Assembly: GCF_001939735.1 (NCBI RefSeq)
Contig: NZ_MJIL01000091.1
Location: 25,383 to 59,929 of the forward strand
Source: Photobacterium proteolyticum
GTDB taxonomy: Bacteria; Pseudomonadota; Gammaproteobacteria; Enterobacterales; Vibrionaceae
DNA length: 34,547 bases
Reading direction: 5' to 3'
The position numbers and the translations under genes were made by a program. Below are positions 23,943-33,115 of this stretch, piece after piece. The first letter of the stretch is position 1. Every line of letters starts with the position of its first letter. Below the pieces are notes generated by a model, which had not been told where the DNA came from, searched no databases, and worked only from the letters and a program-made list of their open reading frames with translations.

Positions 23943-24329
23943 ATGACTCAAGTACTACACACAGATCAGGCTCCAGCAGCTATCGGCCCTTATGTACAAG
24001 GTGTTGACCTAGGCAACATGATTCTGACTTCAGGTCAGATCCCTGTAAACCCGGTTACAGGCGAAGTGTCTGAGGATATTGCCGAGCAGGCACGTCAGTC
24101 ACTGGATAATGTCAAAGCTGTTGTTGAATCTTCCGGCCTGAAAGTTGCGGATATTGTCAAGATGACGGTTTTTGTAAAAGATTTGAATGACTTCGCCACC
24201 GTCAATGAAGTGTACGGCAAGTTCTTTGACGAACACAACGCCCCTTATCCTGCGCGTTCATGTGTTGAAGTAGCACGTCTGCCAAAAGATGTGAAAATTG
24301 AAATCGAAGCTATCGCGGTACGTAAGTAA
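23943..24329 (+). CDS. ridA: 2-iminobutanoate/2-iminopropanoate deaminase RidA
   Basis: 128-residue trimeric RidA (YjgF) protein that hydrolyses reactive enamine/imine intermediates released by PLP enzymes such as threonine dehydratase. The catalytic-site residues known from E. coli occupy the same numbers: Y17, R105, C107 and E120 (PYPARSCVEVARL...IEIEAIA). TAAGGA precedes the ATG. ridA normally follows pyrBI in enteric bacteria and vibrios; here the lipoprotein and argR genes intervene. A bidirectional terminator lies just after it. Confidence 0.97.
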   Translation: MTQVLHTDQAPAAIGPYVQGVDLGNMILTSGQIPVNPVTGEVSEDIAEQARQSLDNVKAVVESSGLKVADIVKMTVFVKDLNDFATVNEVYGKFFDEHNAPYPARSCVEVARLPKDVKIEIEAIAVRK

Positions 24330-24358
24330 CGGCGCTGGCGACTAAAAGACATTGATGC

Positions 24359-24387
24359 AAAAAAGCTGTCTGACGACAGCTTTTTTT
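24359..24387. terminator. bidirectional terminator (ridA / idi)
   Basis: A perfect stem GCTGTC/GACAGC with a TGAC loop, flanked by six A and seven T, between the convergent ridA and idi genes. Confidence 0.92.
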
Positions 24388-24432
24388 ATACCCGTTACAC
24401 CGGCAGAAGTAATGCGCTTGCTGAAGAAACCC

Positions 24433-24960
24433 TCAGCGAACCAGTGTCCGTGCCAAAACCTGCGGGAACCAGGCCGTAAACTGCTCGGGGTCAGAATCAA
24501 CCGCCTGTACCAGCTCGAGCTGCGGCCACCAACGGTAACCCATCACCTCGCTGCTATTTGGCTCAATCCCCAACTCGGAGACACAAGCCACCAGGATATG
24601 GTCCAGCTCGTGTTCAACCAGCTGGTTATCCAGCTCGGCACGATAGAGAAACGTCGCAATATCTTCGAGCTTGCTTACACCGGAAATACCCATCTCTTCG
24701 CCAAGGCGGCGTATACCGGCCTGCTCCATCGATTCCCCCTGACGCGGGTGAGAACAACAGGTATTGGTCCACAAACCGCCACTGTGGTACTTGCCCAGCG
24801 CCCGCTGCTGCATCAGAAACTCCCTGCCATTATCGGTATCCCGGTACAGCAACACGGAAAAGGCCAGGTGCAGTGCCCCGTCCCGGTGGGCCTGCATTTT
24901 TTCCTGTAGTCCCAGCTCCCGGCCTTGAGGATCCACTAAAACAACCTGTTCTTCGATCAT
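24433..24960 (-). CDS. idi: isopentenyl-diphosphate isomerase, type 1
   Basis: 175-residue Nudix-fold enzyme interconverting IPP and DMAPP in isoprenoid synthesis. The active-site Cys is C69 in TNTCCSHP (aligned with E. coli Cys67), and the metal and catalytic glutamates lie in EHELDH (117-121). The Nudix-like helix is RRLGEEMGI (84-92). The start is MIEEQVVLVDPQGREL, with 97 bases to plsC upstream. Adjacent cysteines (C68-C69) are a minor variation from the E. coli motif. It is convergent with ridA. The gene is not essential in bacteria using the MEP pathway, which makes both isomers. Confidence 0.94.
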   Translation of the reverse strand: MIEEQVVLVDPQGRELGLQEKMQAHRDGALHLAFSVLLYRDTDNGREFLMQQRALGKYHSGGLWTNTCCSHPRQGESMEQAGIRRLGEEMGISGVSKLEDIATFLYRAELDNQLVEHELDHILVACVSELGIEPNSSEVMGYRWWPQLELVQAVDSDPEQFTAWFPQVLARTLVR

Positions 24961-24983
24961 GATATCTACATCTATATCTATAA

Positions 24984-25013
24984 AAGCAAAAAGGACACGC
25001 CAGGCATGTCCTT
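24984..25013 (-). terminator. terminator downstream of plsC
   Basis: An inverted repeat AAGGACA/TGTCCTT around CGCCAGGCA (24991-25013), followed on the minus strand by TTTTTGCTTTT. It separates plsC from idi. Confidence 0.75.
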
Positions 25014-25057
25014 AGTATTATCCAGCTCTGTACTACAGAGGCTATATTATGCCATTT

Positions 25058-25783
25058 CTATTTTGCAGAACGCTGAACGGCTTCGGCATTGAGCTCGGCC
25101 AGTTTATTTTCCATGATTGTACGACACTGGTTAGATAACTGGCGAACATCTTCCTTGGTATACCCTTCAGTCACGACTGGCGGCATTACCTCAACAATCA
25201 CCACGCCGTTATCCCAGCGGTTCATGTTTACATGTTCAGTTGAGCTGCAGACAATAGGCACAACAGGTACGCCGGCGCCAATGGCGGCATGAAACGCACC
25301 GGTCTTGAACGGCAACAGGCCACGACCACGTGAGCGAGTTCCTTCCGGGAACATCCATACCGATACCTGAAGCTGCTTAATTTTCTCGACAATCTGGCTG
25401 ATTGTCCCGGCAGCCCGACTGCGGTTTGCACGGTCGATCAGAATGTTACCCGTCAGCCAGTACAGCTGGCCGAACAACGGCATCCAGACAAGGCTTTTCT
25501 TACCGACGGTAACCGTACGGGGCATGATAGCACCAGATACCGTGAACAAGTCATAGTTGTTCTGGTGGTTGGCAATATAAATACTGGCACCGACATCGTC
25601 GGCCCCTTCGGCATAGCGGAGTTCCAGTTTAATCCCAAAAATCCGGGCCATTTTACAAAAATGGCGACCCACATTATGAACATTTTTCGGGTTGCGCGGG
25701 CTCAACAAACAGTAGCCACAGCCAAATACAAACATGACAACTGCAAAAATTGCGACAGCGACCATGCGCAATAAAAATATCAT
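25058..25783 (-). CDS. plsC: 1-acyl-sn-glycerol-3-phosphate acyltransferase
   Basis: 241-residue inner-membrane enzyme that acylates lysophosphatidic acid to phosphatidic acid. Acyltransferase motif I, NHQNNYD, has H73 and D78; motif III, FPEGTRS, is at 145-151. An N-terminal hydrophobic anchor spans about 3-27. The start is the ATG at 25783, with GAGGAGAG six bases upstream; the longer frame to 25828 has no support. The length matches E. coli PlsC (245). plsC next to parC matches the E. coli order. It is bounded by terminators on both sides, so transcribed alone. Confidence 0.95.
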   Translation of the reverse strand: MIFLLRMVAVAIFAVVMFVFGCGYCLLSPRNPKNVHNVGRHFCKMARIFGIKLELRYAEGADDVGASIYIANHQNNYDLFTVSGAIMPRTVTVGKKSLVWMPLFGQLYWLTGNILIDRANRSRAAGTISQIVEKIKQLQVSVWMFPEGTRSRGRGLLPFKTGAFHAAIGAGVPVVPIVCSSTEHVNMNRWDNGVVIVEVMPPVVTEGYTKEDVRQLSNQCRTIMENKLAELNAEAVQRSAK

Positions 25784-25883
25784 GGAACTCTCCTCAGCGT
25801 ACAAGCGTTCGCTAGTATACTCAGGCAACGGGAAATTACACCCTCTAAGTACACAAATTATTGTCTATGGCTTCAATATTATG

Positions 25884-25911
25884 AAAAAAGCCCTCAATTT
25901 TGAGGGCTTTT
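25884..25911 (-). terminator. terminator of parC
   Basis: An 11-bp stem AAAAGCCCTCA/TGAGGGCTTTT with a four-base loop. On the minus strand it is followed by a T run, 24 bases beyond the parC stop. Confidence 0.9.
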
Positions 25912-25934
25912 GATATCGATGACAACGGTGACTG

Positions 25935-28199
25935 CTATTCGCCAACCGGCACGTCAGGCTGTTCAATTTCCATCCGGGTTACACGTTGCAGTCCCCGTGG
26001 AAGCAACGAGCCACGTCGACCACGCTCACCGCGGAAGTTATCGAGATCCGATGGCTTCAGCCCCAGCTTACGCTTACCCGCATAAATCGTGACATGCCCG
26101 CTCGCAGGCAGAACAACAAGCTGGGAAAGAAACTCTTCCCGTGCCTTGGAGCGAGCCGCCGGAATATTGATGATCTTATTCCCTTTACCTTTACCTAATT
26201 GCGGCAAATCTTTAATCGGGAACAGCAGCATCCGCCCTTCATTGGTAATAGCCAGGATTTCATCACTGTCAATATTATTAATCGGCTGAGGGGCCATCAC
26301 CTCGGCATTCTCGGGAACCGTCAGCAGCGCCTTGCCACTCTTGTTCTTCGAGACCATATCGGTTGTCTTGCAGATAAAGCCGTAACCGGCGTCCGATCCC
26401 ATCAGCCATAGCTGATCATCGTCCGCCATCATTACCTGGCGCATACTCGAGCCCGGTGTCAGGTTAAGACGACCGGTAATCGGCTCGCCCTGGCTTCGTG
26501 CCGATGGCAGGCTATGGGACTCCAGCGCATAACTGCGGCCATCCGTGCCGAGGAAAATCGCCGGCAAGTTACTCTTGCCGCGGGCATGAGCCAGATAGCC
26601 GTCACCGGATTTATAGCTCAGCGAGGTCGGGTCCACCTCATGGCCCTTGGCATGACGGATCCAGCCTTTCTCCGACAACACCACCGTGATGGCTTCGCTT
26701 GGTACCAGATCGCGCTCGGTCAGCGCCTTGGCCTCGGCACGTTCAACCAGCGGCGAACGACGATCATCACCATATTTCTCGGCATCGGCCAGCAACTCTT
26801 TCTTAATCAAAGTATTGAGACGACGCTCAGATCCCAGCAGCTTTTCAAGCTTCTCACGCTCTTTTGATAGCTCGTCCTGCTCGCCACGGATCTTGATTTC
26901 TTCTAACTTCGCCAACTGGCGCAGCTTGATTTCCAGAATCGCATCAGCCTGAGTTGCACTTAAGTCAAAGCGCGACATCAGCTCGGCTTTAGGATCATCC
27001 TCGGTACGGATGATCTCAATCACCTCGTCAATGTTAAGGTACGCAGCCAGCAAACCTTCGAGAATATGCAGGCGAGCTATCACTTTATCCAAACGGAACT
27101 GGAGGCGACGGCGAACCGTGTCACGACGAAACGCTAGCCACTCGGTGACAATCTGAACCAGCCCCTTCACCTGCGGACGCCCGTCAAGGCCCAGCATATT
27201 GAGGTTAACCCTGAAGCTCTTCTCCAAATCCGTCGAGGCAAACAGGTGATTCATCAGCTGTTCGCAGTCAATACGGTTTGAACGCGGAACAACCACGATA
27301 CGGGTCGGGTTCTCGTGATCGGACTCATCACGCAGATCATCGACCATCGGTAGCTTCTTGGCCCGCATTTGTGCGGCAATCTGCTCAAGCAGCTTCGAGC
27401 CGGAAACCTGATGCGGCAACGCCGTGATCACGATATCACCATTTTCCTTGTGCCAGACAGCACGCATCTTAATGCTGCCGCGGCCGGTACGATAGACTTT
27501 CTTAAGATCAGTCTTAGGCGTAATGATCTCTGCTTCTGTCGGATAGTCCGGCCCCTGGACAAACATCATCAACTCATCCAGCTCGGCTTTCGGGTTCTCG
27601 ATCAGATGCACGGCCGCATTGGCCACCTCACGGGCATTGTGCGGCGGGATATCCGTCGCCATACCAACGGCGATACCGGTCACCCCGTTCAACAGGATAT
27701 GCGGCAAGCGGGCCGGCAGCATCTTCGGCTCTTTCATCGTGCCGTCGAAGTTAGGTACCCAGTCGGCCGTCCCCTGTCCCAGTTCACCAAGCAACACCTC
27801 GGAGAAACGAGACAGGCGCGATTCGGTATAACGCATTGCCGCGAACGATTTCGGATCATCCGGAGCACCCCAGTTCCCCTGCCCGTCCACCAGCGGGTAG
27901 CGGTAGGAGAACGGCTGCGCCATCAGTACCATGGCTTCGTAACAGGCTGAATCACCATGAGGGTGGTACTTACCCAGTACGTCACCGACAGTACGGGCCG
28001 ACTTCTTGTATTTCGCCGTTGCTGACAGGCCAAGCTCTGACATTGCGTAGATAATACGGCGCTGTACAGGTTTCAGGCCGTCACCAATAAACGGCAGGGC
28101 ACGATCCATGATTACGTACATGGAGTAATTGAGATAAGCGTCTTCGGTAAACTTCCTCAGCGGGAGCTGTTCAACGCCGTCCATTGAGACATCAGTCAT
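25935..28199 (-). CDS. parC: DNA topoisomerase IV subunit A
   Basis: 754-residue DNA-breaking subunit of topoisomerase IV, which decatenates daughter chromosomes. The catalytic tyrosine is Y124 in AAMRYTES. The quinolone-resistance region HPHGDSACYEAM has Ser84 and Glu88, the unmutated, susceptible-type residues. The winged helix and tower domains are followed by a coiled-coil region (about 420-480), and the C-terminal beta-pinwheel begins near 500. The length is close to E. coli ParC (752). It lies 104 bases downstream of parE in the same direction, without a clear terminator between them, so probably co-transcribed. Confidence 0.98.
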   Translation of the reverse strand: MTDVSMDGVEQLPLRKFTEDAYLNYSMYVIMDRALPFIGDGLKPVQRRIIYAMSELGLSATAKYKKSARTVGDVLGKYHPHGDSACYEAMVLMAQPFSYRYPLVDGQGNWGAPDDPKSFAAMRYTESRLSRFSEVLLGELGQGTADWVPNFDGTMKEPKMLPARLPHILLNGVTGIAVGMATDIPPHNAREVANAAVHLIENPKAELDELMMFVQGPDYPTEAEIITPKTDLKKVYRTGRGSIKMRAVWHKENGDIVITALPHQVSGSKLLEQIAAQMRAKKLPMVDDLRDESDHENPTRIVVVPRSNRIDCEQLMNHLFASTDLEKSFRVNLNMLGLDGRPQVKGLVQIVTEWLAFRRDTVRRRLQFRLDKVIARLHILEGLLAAYLNIDEVIEIIRTEDDPKAELMSRFDLSATQADAILEIKLRQLAKLEEIKIRGEQDELSKEREKLEKLLGSERRLNTLIKKELLADAEKYGDDRRSPLVERAEAKALTERDLVPSEAITVVLSEKGWIRHAKGHEVDPTSLSYKSGDGYLAHARGKSNLPAIFLGTDGRSYALESHSLPSARSQGEPITGRLNLTPGSSMRQVMMADDDQLWLMGSDAGYGFICKTTDMVSKNKSGKALLTVPENAEVMAPQPINNIDSDEILAITNEGRMLLFPIKDLPQLGKGKGNKIINIPAARSKAREEFLSQLVVLPASGHVTIYAGKRKLGLKPSDLDNFRGERGRRGSLLPRGLQRVTRMEIEQPDVPVGE

Positions 28200-28303
28200 C
28201 GTTGGGTATTCCGTTCAATCATTCTTTGCTACCGCCGGCCATCGGCAGGCAGTAGCCATCATATTTTGAGAAGGTCAAGGCTTTACGGCCTAGATAACCA
28301 GGC

Positions 28304-30187
28304 TTACACCTCAGCCATATCGCCTTTATCCTGCAGCCAGTAACGACGGTCTTCCGCACGCTTCTTACCCAGCAGCATGTCCATCATTTCATTGGTCTGC
28401 TGATCATCATCAATGGTTAGCTGAACCAGACGGCGAGTATTCGGATCCATGGTGGTTTCACGCAGCTGAAGCGGGTTCATCTCACCCAGACCTTTGAATC
28501 GCTGGACATTAATCTTGCCTCGCTTGCTGCTCAGGCGGTCGATAATGCCATCTTTTTCGGCCTCATCCAGTGCGTAATAAACCTCCTTGGCCAAATCAAT
28601 CCGGTATAGCGGCGGCATGGCAATATAGACATGTCCTGCACGCACCAGTGCCTCAAAGTGCTTCATAAACAGCGCACACAGCAAGGTTGCAATGTGCAAA
28701 CCATCGGAGTCCGCATCCGCGAGGACGCAGATTTTACCGTAGCGCAGCCCACTGAGATCATCACTGTCAGGGTCAATACCCAGCGCGACAGAGATATCAT
28801 GGACCTCTTGTGAGGCCAGTACCTGATCGGCCGAGACTTCCCAGGTATTCAGGATCTTACCGCGCAACGGCATAATTGCCTGAAACTCACGGTCACGGGC
28901 CTGTTTGGCCGATCCGCCCGCCGAATCACCCTCGACCAAAAACAGCTCGGTCCGGCTGAGATCCTGCTGGGAGCAATCCGCCAGCTTACCCGGCAGGGCT
29001 GGCCCGGACGCCACTTTCTTACGTACCACCTTCTTGCTGGCACGCATACGACGGTGGGCATTGGCAATACACACCTCAGCAAGCTGTTCGGCCAGTTGAG
29101 GACGCTCGTTCAGCCACAGGCTAAAGGCATCTTTCACCACCCCGGAAACAAACGCCGCGCACTGGCGCGAGGACAGACGCTCTTTGGTCTGGCCGGCAAA
29201 CTGCGGATCCTGCATTTTCACCGACAGTACGTAGGCACAACGCTCCCAGATATCATCTGCCGTCAGCTTGACACCGCGTGGCAGCATATTACGGAACTCA
29301 CAGAATTCTCGCATCGCATCCAGCAGGCCTTGGCGCAGGCCGTTGACGTGAGTACCACCTTGCGCTGTCGGGATCAGGTTAACGTAGCTTTCGGTGATCA
29401 GCTCGCCGCCTTCCGGCAGCCACAGCAATGCCCAGTCAGCCGCTTCAGTCTGACCGCTAAACACTCCGGTAAACGGCTCTTCCGGAAGTAAGGTGTAGCC
29501 CTTTACGCCTTCGGCAAGATAGTCTTTCAAGCCATCTTCGTAGCACCAGCGCAGGGTTTCATCGGTGTTCTTATCCGTAAAGACGATCTCAAGCCCCGGG
29601 CATAAGACCGCTTTGGCTTTTAAATTGCTTTTTAAGCGGGATACCGAGAATTTCGGGCTATCAAAATATGTCGCGTTCGGCCAGAAATGTACCCGTGTTC
29701 CCTTGGCACGACGGCCGCAAGTACCTATCACCTCAAGCTCGGACACCTTGTCGCCGTTTTCGAACGCAATTTGGTACATCTGACCATCACGCTTCACGGT
29801 TACTTCGACACGTGTCGACAGGGCATTCACCACCGAAATACCAACCCCGTGCAAACCACCGGAGAACTGGTAGTTCTTGCCGGAGAACTTACCACCGGCA
29901 TGCAGCTTACAGAGGATCAGCTCAACGCCTGATACCCCTTCTTCCGGGTGGATGTCCACCGGCATACCACGGCCGTCATCAATGACCTCTAGGGACTGAT
30001 CCGCATGGAGGATGACTTCAACTTTGCGGGCATGGCCGGCCAATGCTTCATCGACACTGTTATCGATAACCTCTTGACCGAGGTGGTTAGGCCTGACCGT
30101 ATCGGTGTACATGCCGGGACGTCGGCGTACTGGCTCAAGGCCATTGAGAACCTCAATGGCTCCAGCGTTATAGCTTTGATCTGTCAT
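28304..30187 (-). CDS. parE: DNA topoisomerase IV subunit B
   Basis: 627-residue ATPase subunit of topoisomerase IV. The GHKL ATP site includes DNSVDEALAGH (about 42-52), DDGRGMPVD and GGLHGVGISVVNAL. The TOPRIM domain begins with EGDSAGG (E419) and contains DADSDGLHIATLL. The C-terminus QRFKGLGEMNP...DRRYWLQDKGDMAEV is typical. The length is near E. coli ParE (630). The ribosome site before the ATG at 30187 is weak. It follows yqiA in the conserved nudF-yqiB-cpdA-yqiA-parE cluster, with a 142-base spacer that may hold an extra promoter. Confidence 0.98.
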   Translation of the reverse strand: MTDQSYNAGAIEVLNGLEPVRRRPGMYTDTVRPNHLGQEVIDNSVDEALAGHARKVEVILHADQSLEVIDDGRGMPVDIHPEEGVSGVELILCKLHAGGKFSGKNYQFSGGLHGVGISVVNALSTRVEVTVKRDGQMYQIAFENGDKVSELEVIGTCGRRAKGTRVHFWPNATYFDSPKFSVSRLKSNLKAKAVLCPGLEIVFTDKNTDETLRWCYEDGLKDYLAEGVKGYTLLPEEPFTGVFSGQTEAADWALLWLPEGGELITESYVNLIPTAQGGTHVNGLRQGLLDAMREFCEFRNMLPRGVKLTADDIWERCAYVLSVKMQDPQFAGQTKERLSSRQCAAFVSGVVKDAFSLWLNERPQLAEQLAEVCIANAHRRMRASKKVVRKKVASGPALPGKLADCSQQDLSRTELFLVEGDSAGGSAKQARDREFQAIMPLRGKILNTWEVSADQVLASQEVHDISVALGIDPDSDDLSGLRYGKICVLADADSDGLHIATLLCALFMKHFEALVRAGHVYIAMPPLYRIDLAKEVYYALDEAEKDGIIDRLSSKRGKINVQRFKGLGEMNPLQLRETTMDPNTRRLVQLTIDDDQQTNEMMDMLLGKKRAEDRRYWLQDKGDMAEV

Positions 30188-30329
30188 ATTACGGAAGTTT
30201 ACGAGAAAATTTTTGCCACAATAGTCAGTAACCCCAGCCCGGTTGTCAAGCTGAGGTCGAGGATAATGCCCACAATTGTGAGTCCGGCTCCATCACCCGT
30301 CACTCGGCGATTGCCCGCCTGGCAACGGT

Positions 30330-30908
30330 TTAGAGCCCTAAAAACTTAATGATTTCAGCGGGGAAACGGTCAAAACCGATAAAACTGTGATCGCCTTCGG
30401 GCTCCACGGTTTGCTTACAGGCGGCATATTTAGCCACGGCCTGACGGTAATCGAGAACTTCATCACCTTCTTGCTGCATCAGCCAAAACAGCTCTGGTGT
30501 CACTATTTCCGGCACATCCATCTGCTTTAGCTCTTCCATATGCCTGGCCTCAAGCAGGTAACGCTCGCCAGTATAGGGATTTTCCTGTTCCCCCAGGTAA
30601 TCTACCAATAACTCATACGGCTTGACGGCAGGATTAACGACTACGGCCGGGAGTTGGTAGCGATGATTGAGCCAGGTTGAAATGTAGCCCCCCAGCGAGC
30701 TGCCGACTAACCCAATCTGGTGATCCTGCCGCAGCGAGCAAACAAGATCATCAATAAAAGTTGCCGCCTCGGCCGGATAGCACGGCATTTGCGGGATCTC
30801 TACGCGAATATCCGGACGGTGCTGACGACAATACTCCGCCATCTCCGTCGCTTTCAATGATTTCGGAGAGCTATTAAAGCCATGGATATAAAGCAATAGC
30901 GGTTTCAT
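30330..30908 (-). CDS. yqiA: YqiA esterase (alpha/beta hydrolase)
   Basis: 192-residue small esterase. The nucleophile is S71 in GSSLGGY, the oxyanion-region motif is LYIHGFNSSP (6-15), and the probable Asp and His of the triad lie in EGDEVLDY and EGDHSF. E. coli YqiA hydrolyses short acyl thioesters and p-nitrophenyl esters in vitro; the natural substrate is unknown. Its ATG immediately follows the cpdA stop (TAGATG), showing tight translational coupling. Part of the conserved cluster upstream of parE. Confidence 0.93.
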   Translation of the reverse strand: MKPLLLYIHGFNSSPKSLKATEMAEYCRQHRPDIRVEIPQMPCYPAEAATFIDDLVCSLRQDHQIGLVGSSLGGYISTWLNHRYQLPAVVVNPAVKPYELLVDYLGEQENPYTGERYLLEARHMEELKQMDVPEIVTPELFWLMQQEGDEVLDYRQAVAKYAACKQTVEPEGDHSFIGFDRFPAEIIKFLGL

Positions 30909-31730
30909 CTAGTAACCGCCTGCATCGAACTGGGGGGCAAAACACTCTCCCTGCAACCGGGAAACCGAGGTTACCACCCGGCCATCGGCCATGAGCTCAA
31001 GGTAACGCCAGCCCGGATTAAGCTTGTCCAGCGCAAAGTCGTTGGAATCAGGCTGAAACTGAATACAGGTCGACGGTGTCGCCAGTACCCGTACCCCGTG
31101 GTAGAGGCGATCCAGTTCCTGATGAATATGGCCGCACAATACAGCCTTTACCTGCTGCGGATATTTGTCCACAACCTGCCAGAATGCATCGGCATTATGC
31201 AATTTATGCTGATCCAGCCAGGCACTGCCAGCCTCCAGCGGGTGATGATGCAACAATACCAGTGCATGACGCTGAGGCTGGGATGCCAGCGCCTCATCCA
31301 GCATCGCTAGCTGCGCATCGCTCAGCTCCCCGTGCGGGACGCCCTGGACCTGGCTGTCTAGCAGGATCACCTGCCAGTGCTCGCCAGCCAGTACCTGCTG
31401 GCAAGGCTTGATTTGCGGAGACGGCAACACCGAGGACATGCTCGGCTGATAGTCATGATTGCCCGGCAGCCAGAAACAGGGCTGCGACCAACGCGAGATA
31501 CCGTCGCTGAAACGCTGGTAAGACCGTTCGCTATGGTCCTGAGAGATATCACCGGTTGCAACCACAGCATCAAACGGACGCGCAGCCGCATCGACAGCAT
31601 CCATTACGGCATGGAAGCTGTCTTTGGTCGCGACACCCAGCAGGCTACCTGCCTCGTTGGCAAATAGATGGGTATCGGTAATTTGGAGGAGAACCACACT
31701 GTCTGGGTTCGTCTGAGGCAGAGAATACAT
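30909..31730 (-). CDS. cpdA: 3',5'-cyclic-AMP phosphodiesterase CpdA
   Basis: 273-residue metallophosphoesterase that hydrolyses cAMP and so tunes CRP-dependent expression. Metal-binding blocks in order: ITDTHLF (D19, H21), ATGDISQD, LPGNHDYQ, LLHHHPLEAG and CGHIHQE. I chose the ATG at 31730; a TTG two codons upstream is possible. No clear Shine-Dalgarno is seen, and yqiB ends 36 bases upstream, so translation may depend on coupling. Length and position match E. coli CpdA (275). Confidence 0.95.
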   Translation of the reverse strand: MYSLPQTNPDSVVLLQITDTHLFANEAGSLLGVATKDSFHAVMDAVDAAARPFDAVVATGDISQDHSERSYQRFSDGISRWSQPCFWLPGNHDYQPSMSSVLPSPQIKPCQQVLAGEHWQVILLDSQVQGVPHGELSDAQLAMLDEALASQPQRHALVLLHHHPLEAGSAWLDQHKLHNADAFWQVVDKYPQQVKAVLCGHIHQELDRLYHGVRVLATPSTCIQFQPDSNDFALDKLNPGWRYLELMADGRVVTSVSRLQGECFAPQFDAGGY

Positions 31731-31766
31731 CTGCAAAACGTCAAAAACCTTGTTTATCTAATACTG

Positions 31767-32195
31767 TTAACAAACCGATTGTTTGCTGATCCCATTTTTC
31801 AGGCAATAGGCCAGCCAGTCACCCAAAAAGCGGTTCACTTGATGCTTTTCATCTTTCTGGTGCATCCGCAAATTTGGGTAATCATACCTCGGCTTAAGCC
31901 GAGAAATCTGCTGAGCGGAACACACTTCTGCCACTCTGGCATCGTGGTATAACCGCACTGTCAGTCGGGGGATCAGATAATCCGGAAGCTCCCCGTCAGC
32001 ACGCTGCCACAGCTCGATCACTGTGGTATAGCGGGTCGACTCCGTGATTCGCAACTGGTACTCGTGCTCGAAAACCTTATATACGCACTCGTCTCCCACC
32101 GTATCTGTTTTTGGCAGTAATGGGAGCAGCTTCGCATAGTTGGTTTCATACAAACGCATGATTCCTGCAAAATCAACGGTGTATCTTTTATTCAA
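31767..32195 (-). CDS. yqiB: YqiB family protein (DUF1249)
   Basis: 142-residue cytosolic protein of unknown function, recognisable by its start (RYTVDFAGIMRLYETNYAKLLPLLP) and the motif VRLYHDARVAEVC...RYDYPN, and by its position between nudF and cpdA as in E. coli. No catalytic motif is evident. The frame follows the nudF stop after 26 bases. Probably co-transcribed with nudF and cpdA. Confidence 0.92.
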   Translation of the reverse strand: MNKRYTVDFAGIMRLYETNYAKLLPLLPKTDTVGDECVYKVFEHEYQLRITESTRYTTVIELWQRADGELPDYLIPRLTVRLYHDARVAEVCSAQQISRLKPRYDYPNLRMHQKDEKHQVNRFLGDWLAYCLKNGISKQSVC

Positions 32196-32221
32196 TCGGT
32201 GTCCTTAAACCAATGGACTGG

Positions 32222-32860
32222 TTATTGAGCCTGAGCCTGTAATCTTAAATAGTTTAGCTGCAACCATTGTAGCGCAATGATTGAGGCTGCATTCTCAATT
32301 TTACCAGATTCAATCCACCGGTATGCTTCCTGTCGAGAAACCACATGTACCCGAATGTCTTCCCCTTCATGAGCCAAGCCATGAATCCCCTTGGCCTTGG
32401 TGCTATCAACGCGACCGACAAAGACATCAAGCATTTCGGAACAACCACCGGAGCTCGACAGATAGCGAGTAATTTTTTCCAGTTGGGTCACTGTCACGCC
32501 AGCTTCCTCTACAGCCTCGCGACTCACCACACTCTCGGCGGTCTCGTTCGGCTCGATAATGCCGGCCACAATTTCCAGCTGCCAGGGCGAGCAATCTGCC
32601 GCCATGGCGCCGACTCGAAACTGTTCGACCAACACAACATTATCTTCAACTGGATCATAAGGTAACAAAGCAGCGGCATGCCCTCGCTCGAACAATTCCC
32701 GTTCAAGCGGCTCGCTCCAGCCTCCGGCAAAAAGTTTATGGCGAAAACGATATTTCACCATGCTGAAATATCCCTGATACAGCGTCTCCGTCGACAAAAC
32801 TTTAACATCATCTTTGCTATAAACATCCGGCGCAGAGCCTGAAGGCAACTCGTTACTCAT
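32222..32860 (-). CDS. nudF: ADP-ribose pyrophosphatase NudF
   Basis: 212-residue Nudix hydrolase that splits ADP-ribose to AMP and ribose 5-phosphate. The Nudix box G-X5-E-X7-REAVEEAG is complete (GIIEPNE...REAVEEAGV), followed by GIHGLAHEGEDIRVHVVSR, which is typical of NudF. The start at 32860 (MSNELPSG) has GGGAG upstream and gives a length near E. coli NudF (209). An ATG at 32893 would add 11 residues without support. First gene of the cluster running to parE, divergent from tolC. Confidence 0.95.
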   Translation of the reverse strand: MSNELPSGSAPDVYSKDDVKVLSTETLYQGYFSMVKYRFRHKLFAGGWSEPLERELFERGHAAALLPYDPVEDNVVLVEQFRVGAMAADCSPWQLEIVAGIIEPNETAESVVSREAVEEAGVTVTQLEKITRYLSSSGGCSEMLDVFVGRVDSTKAKGIHGLAHEGEDIRVHVVSRQEAYRWIESGKIENAASIIALQWLQLNYLRLQAQAQ

Positions 32861-33115
32861 TATGTTTTCTCCCTTTGCTCTATATCTTTTCATTCAAAAT
32901 GGCTGGCAGCAATGATTTAATTCAACATTTATGACAAATATTATGATTTTATTTAAGTCCAATTTTGTAGTTGGATAGATTACAATCACATATGATTAAG
33001 TAAACAGCGTAAAACTAAGTAAAAATGAACAATGATCAGTTTCAGGCAAGGTTTCTTCGGATAGACTGATTGCTTTGATCTCTTTTTTTTTTTGTCAGGA
33101 CCAGGAAAGGCATCC
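32861..33115. promoter_or_regulatory. nudF-tolC divergent promoter region
   Basis: 255 bases, AT-rich. Visible items are an inverted repeat TCCAA-N8-TTGGA (32958-32975), an ATCACAT half-site resembling a CRP half-box (near 32986), and a run of eleven T (33083-33093) in the tolC leader, 22 bases before its start. I cannot assign promoter hexamers with confidence. Confidence 0.4.
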
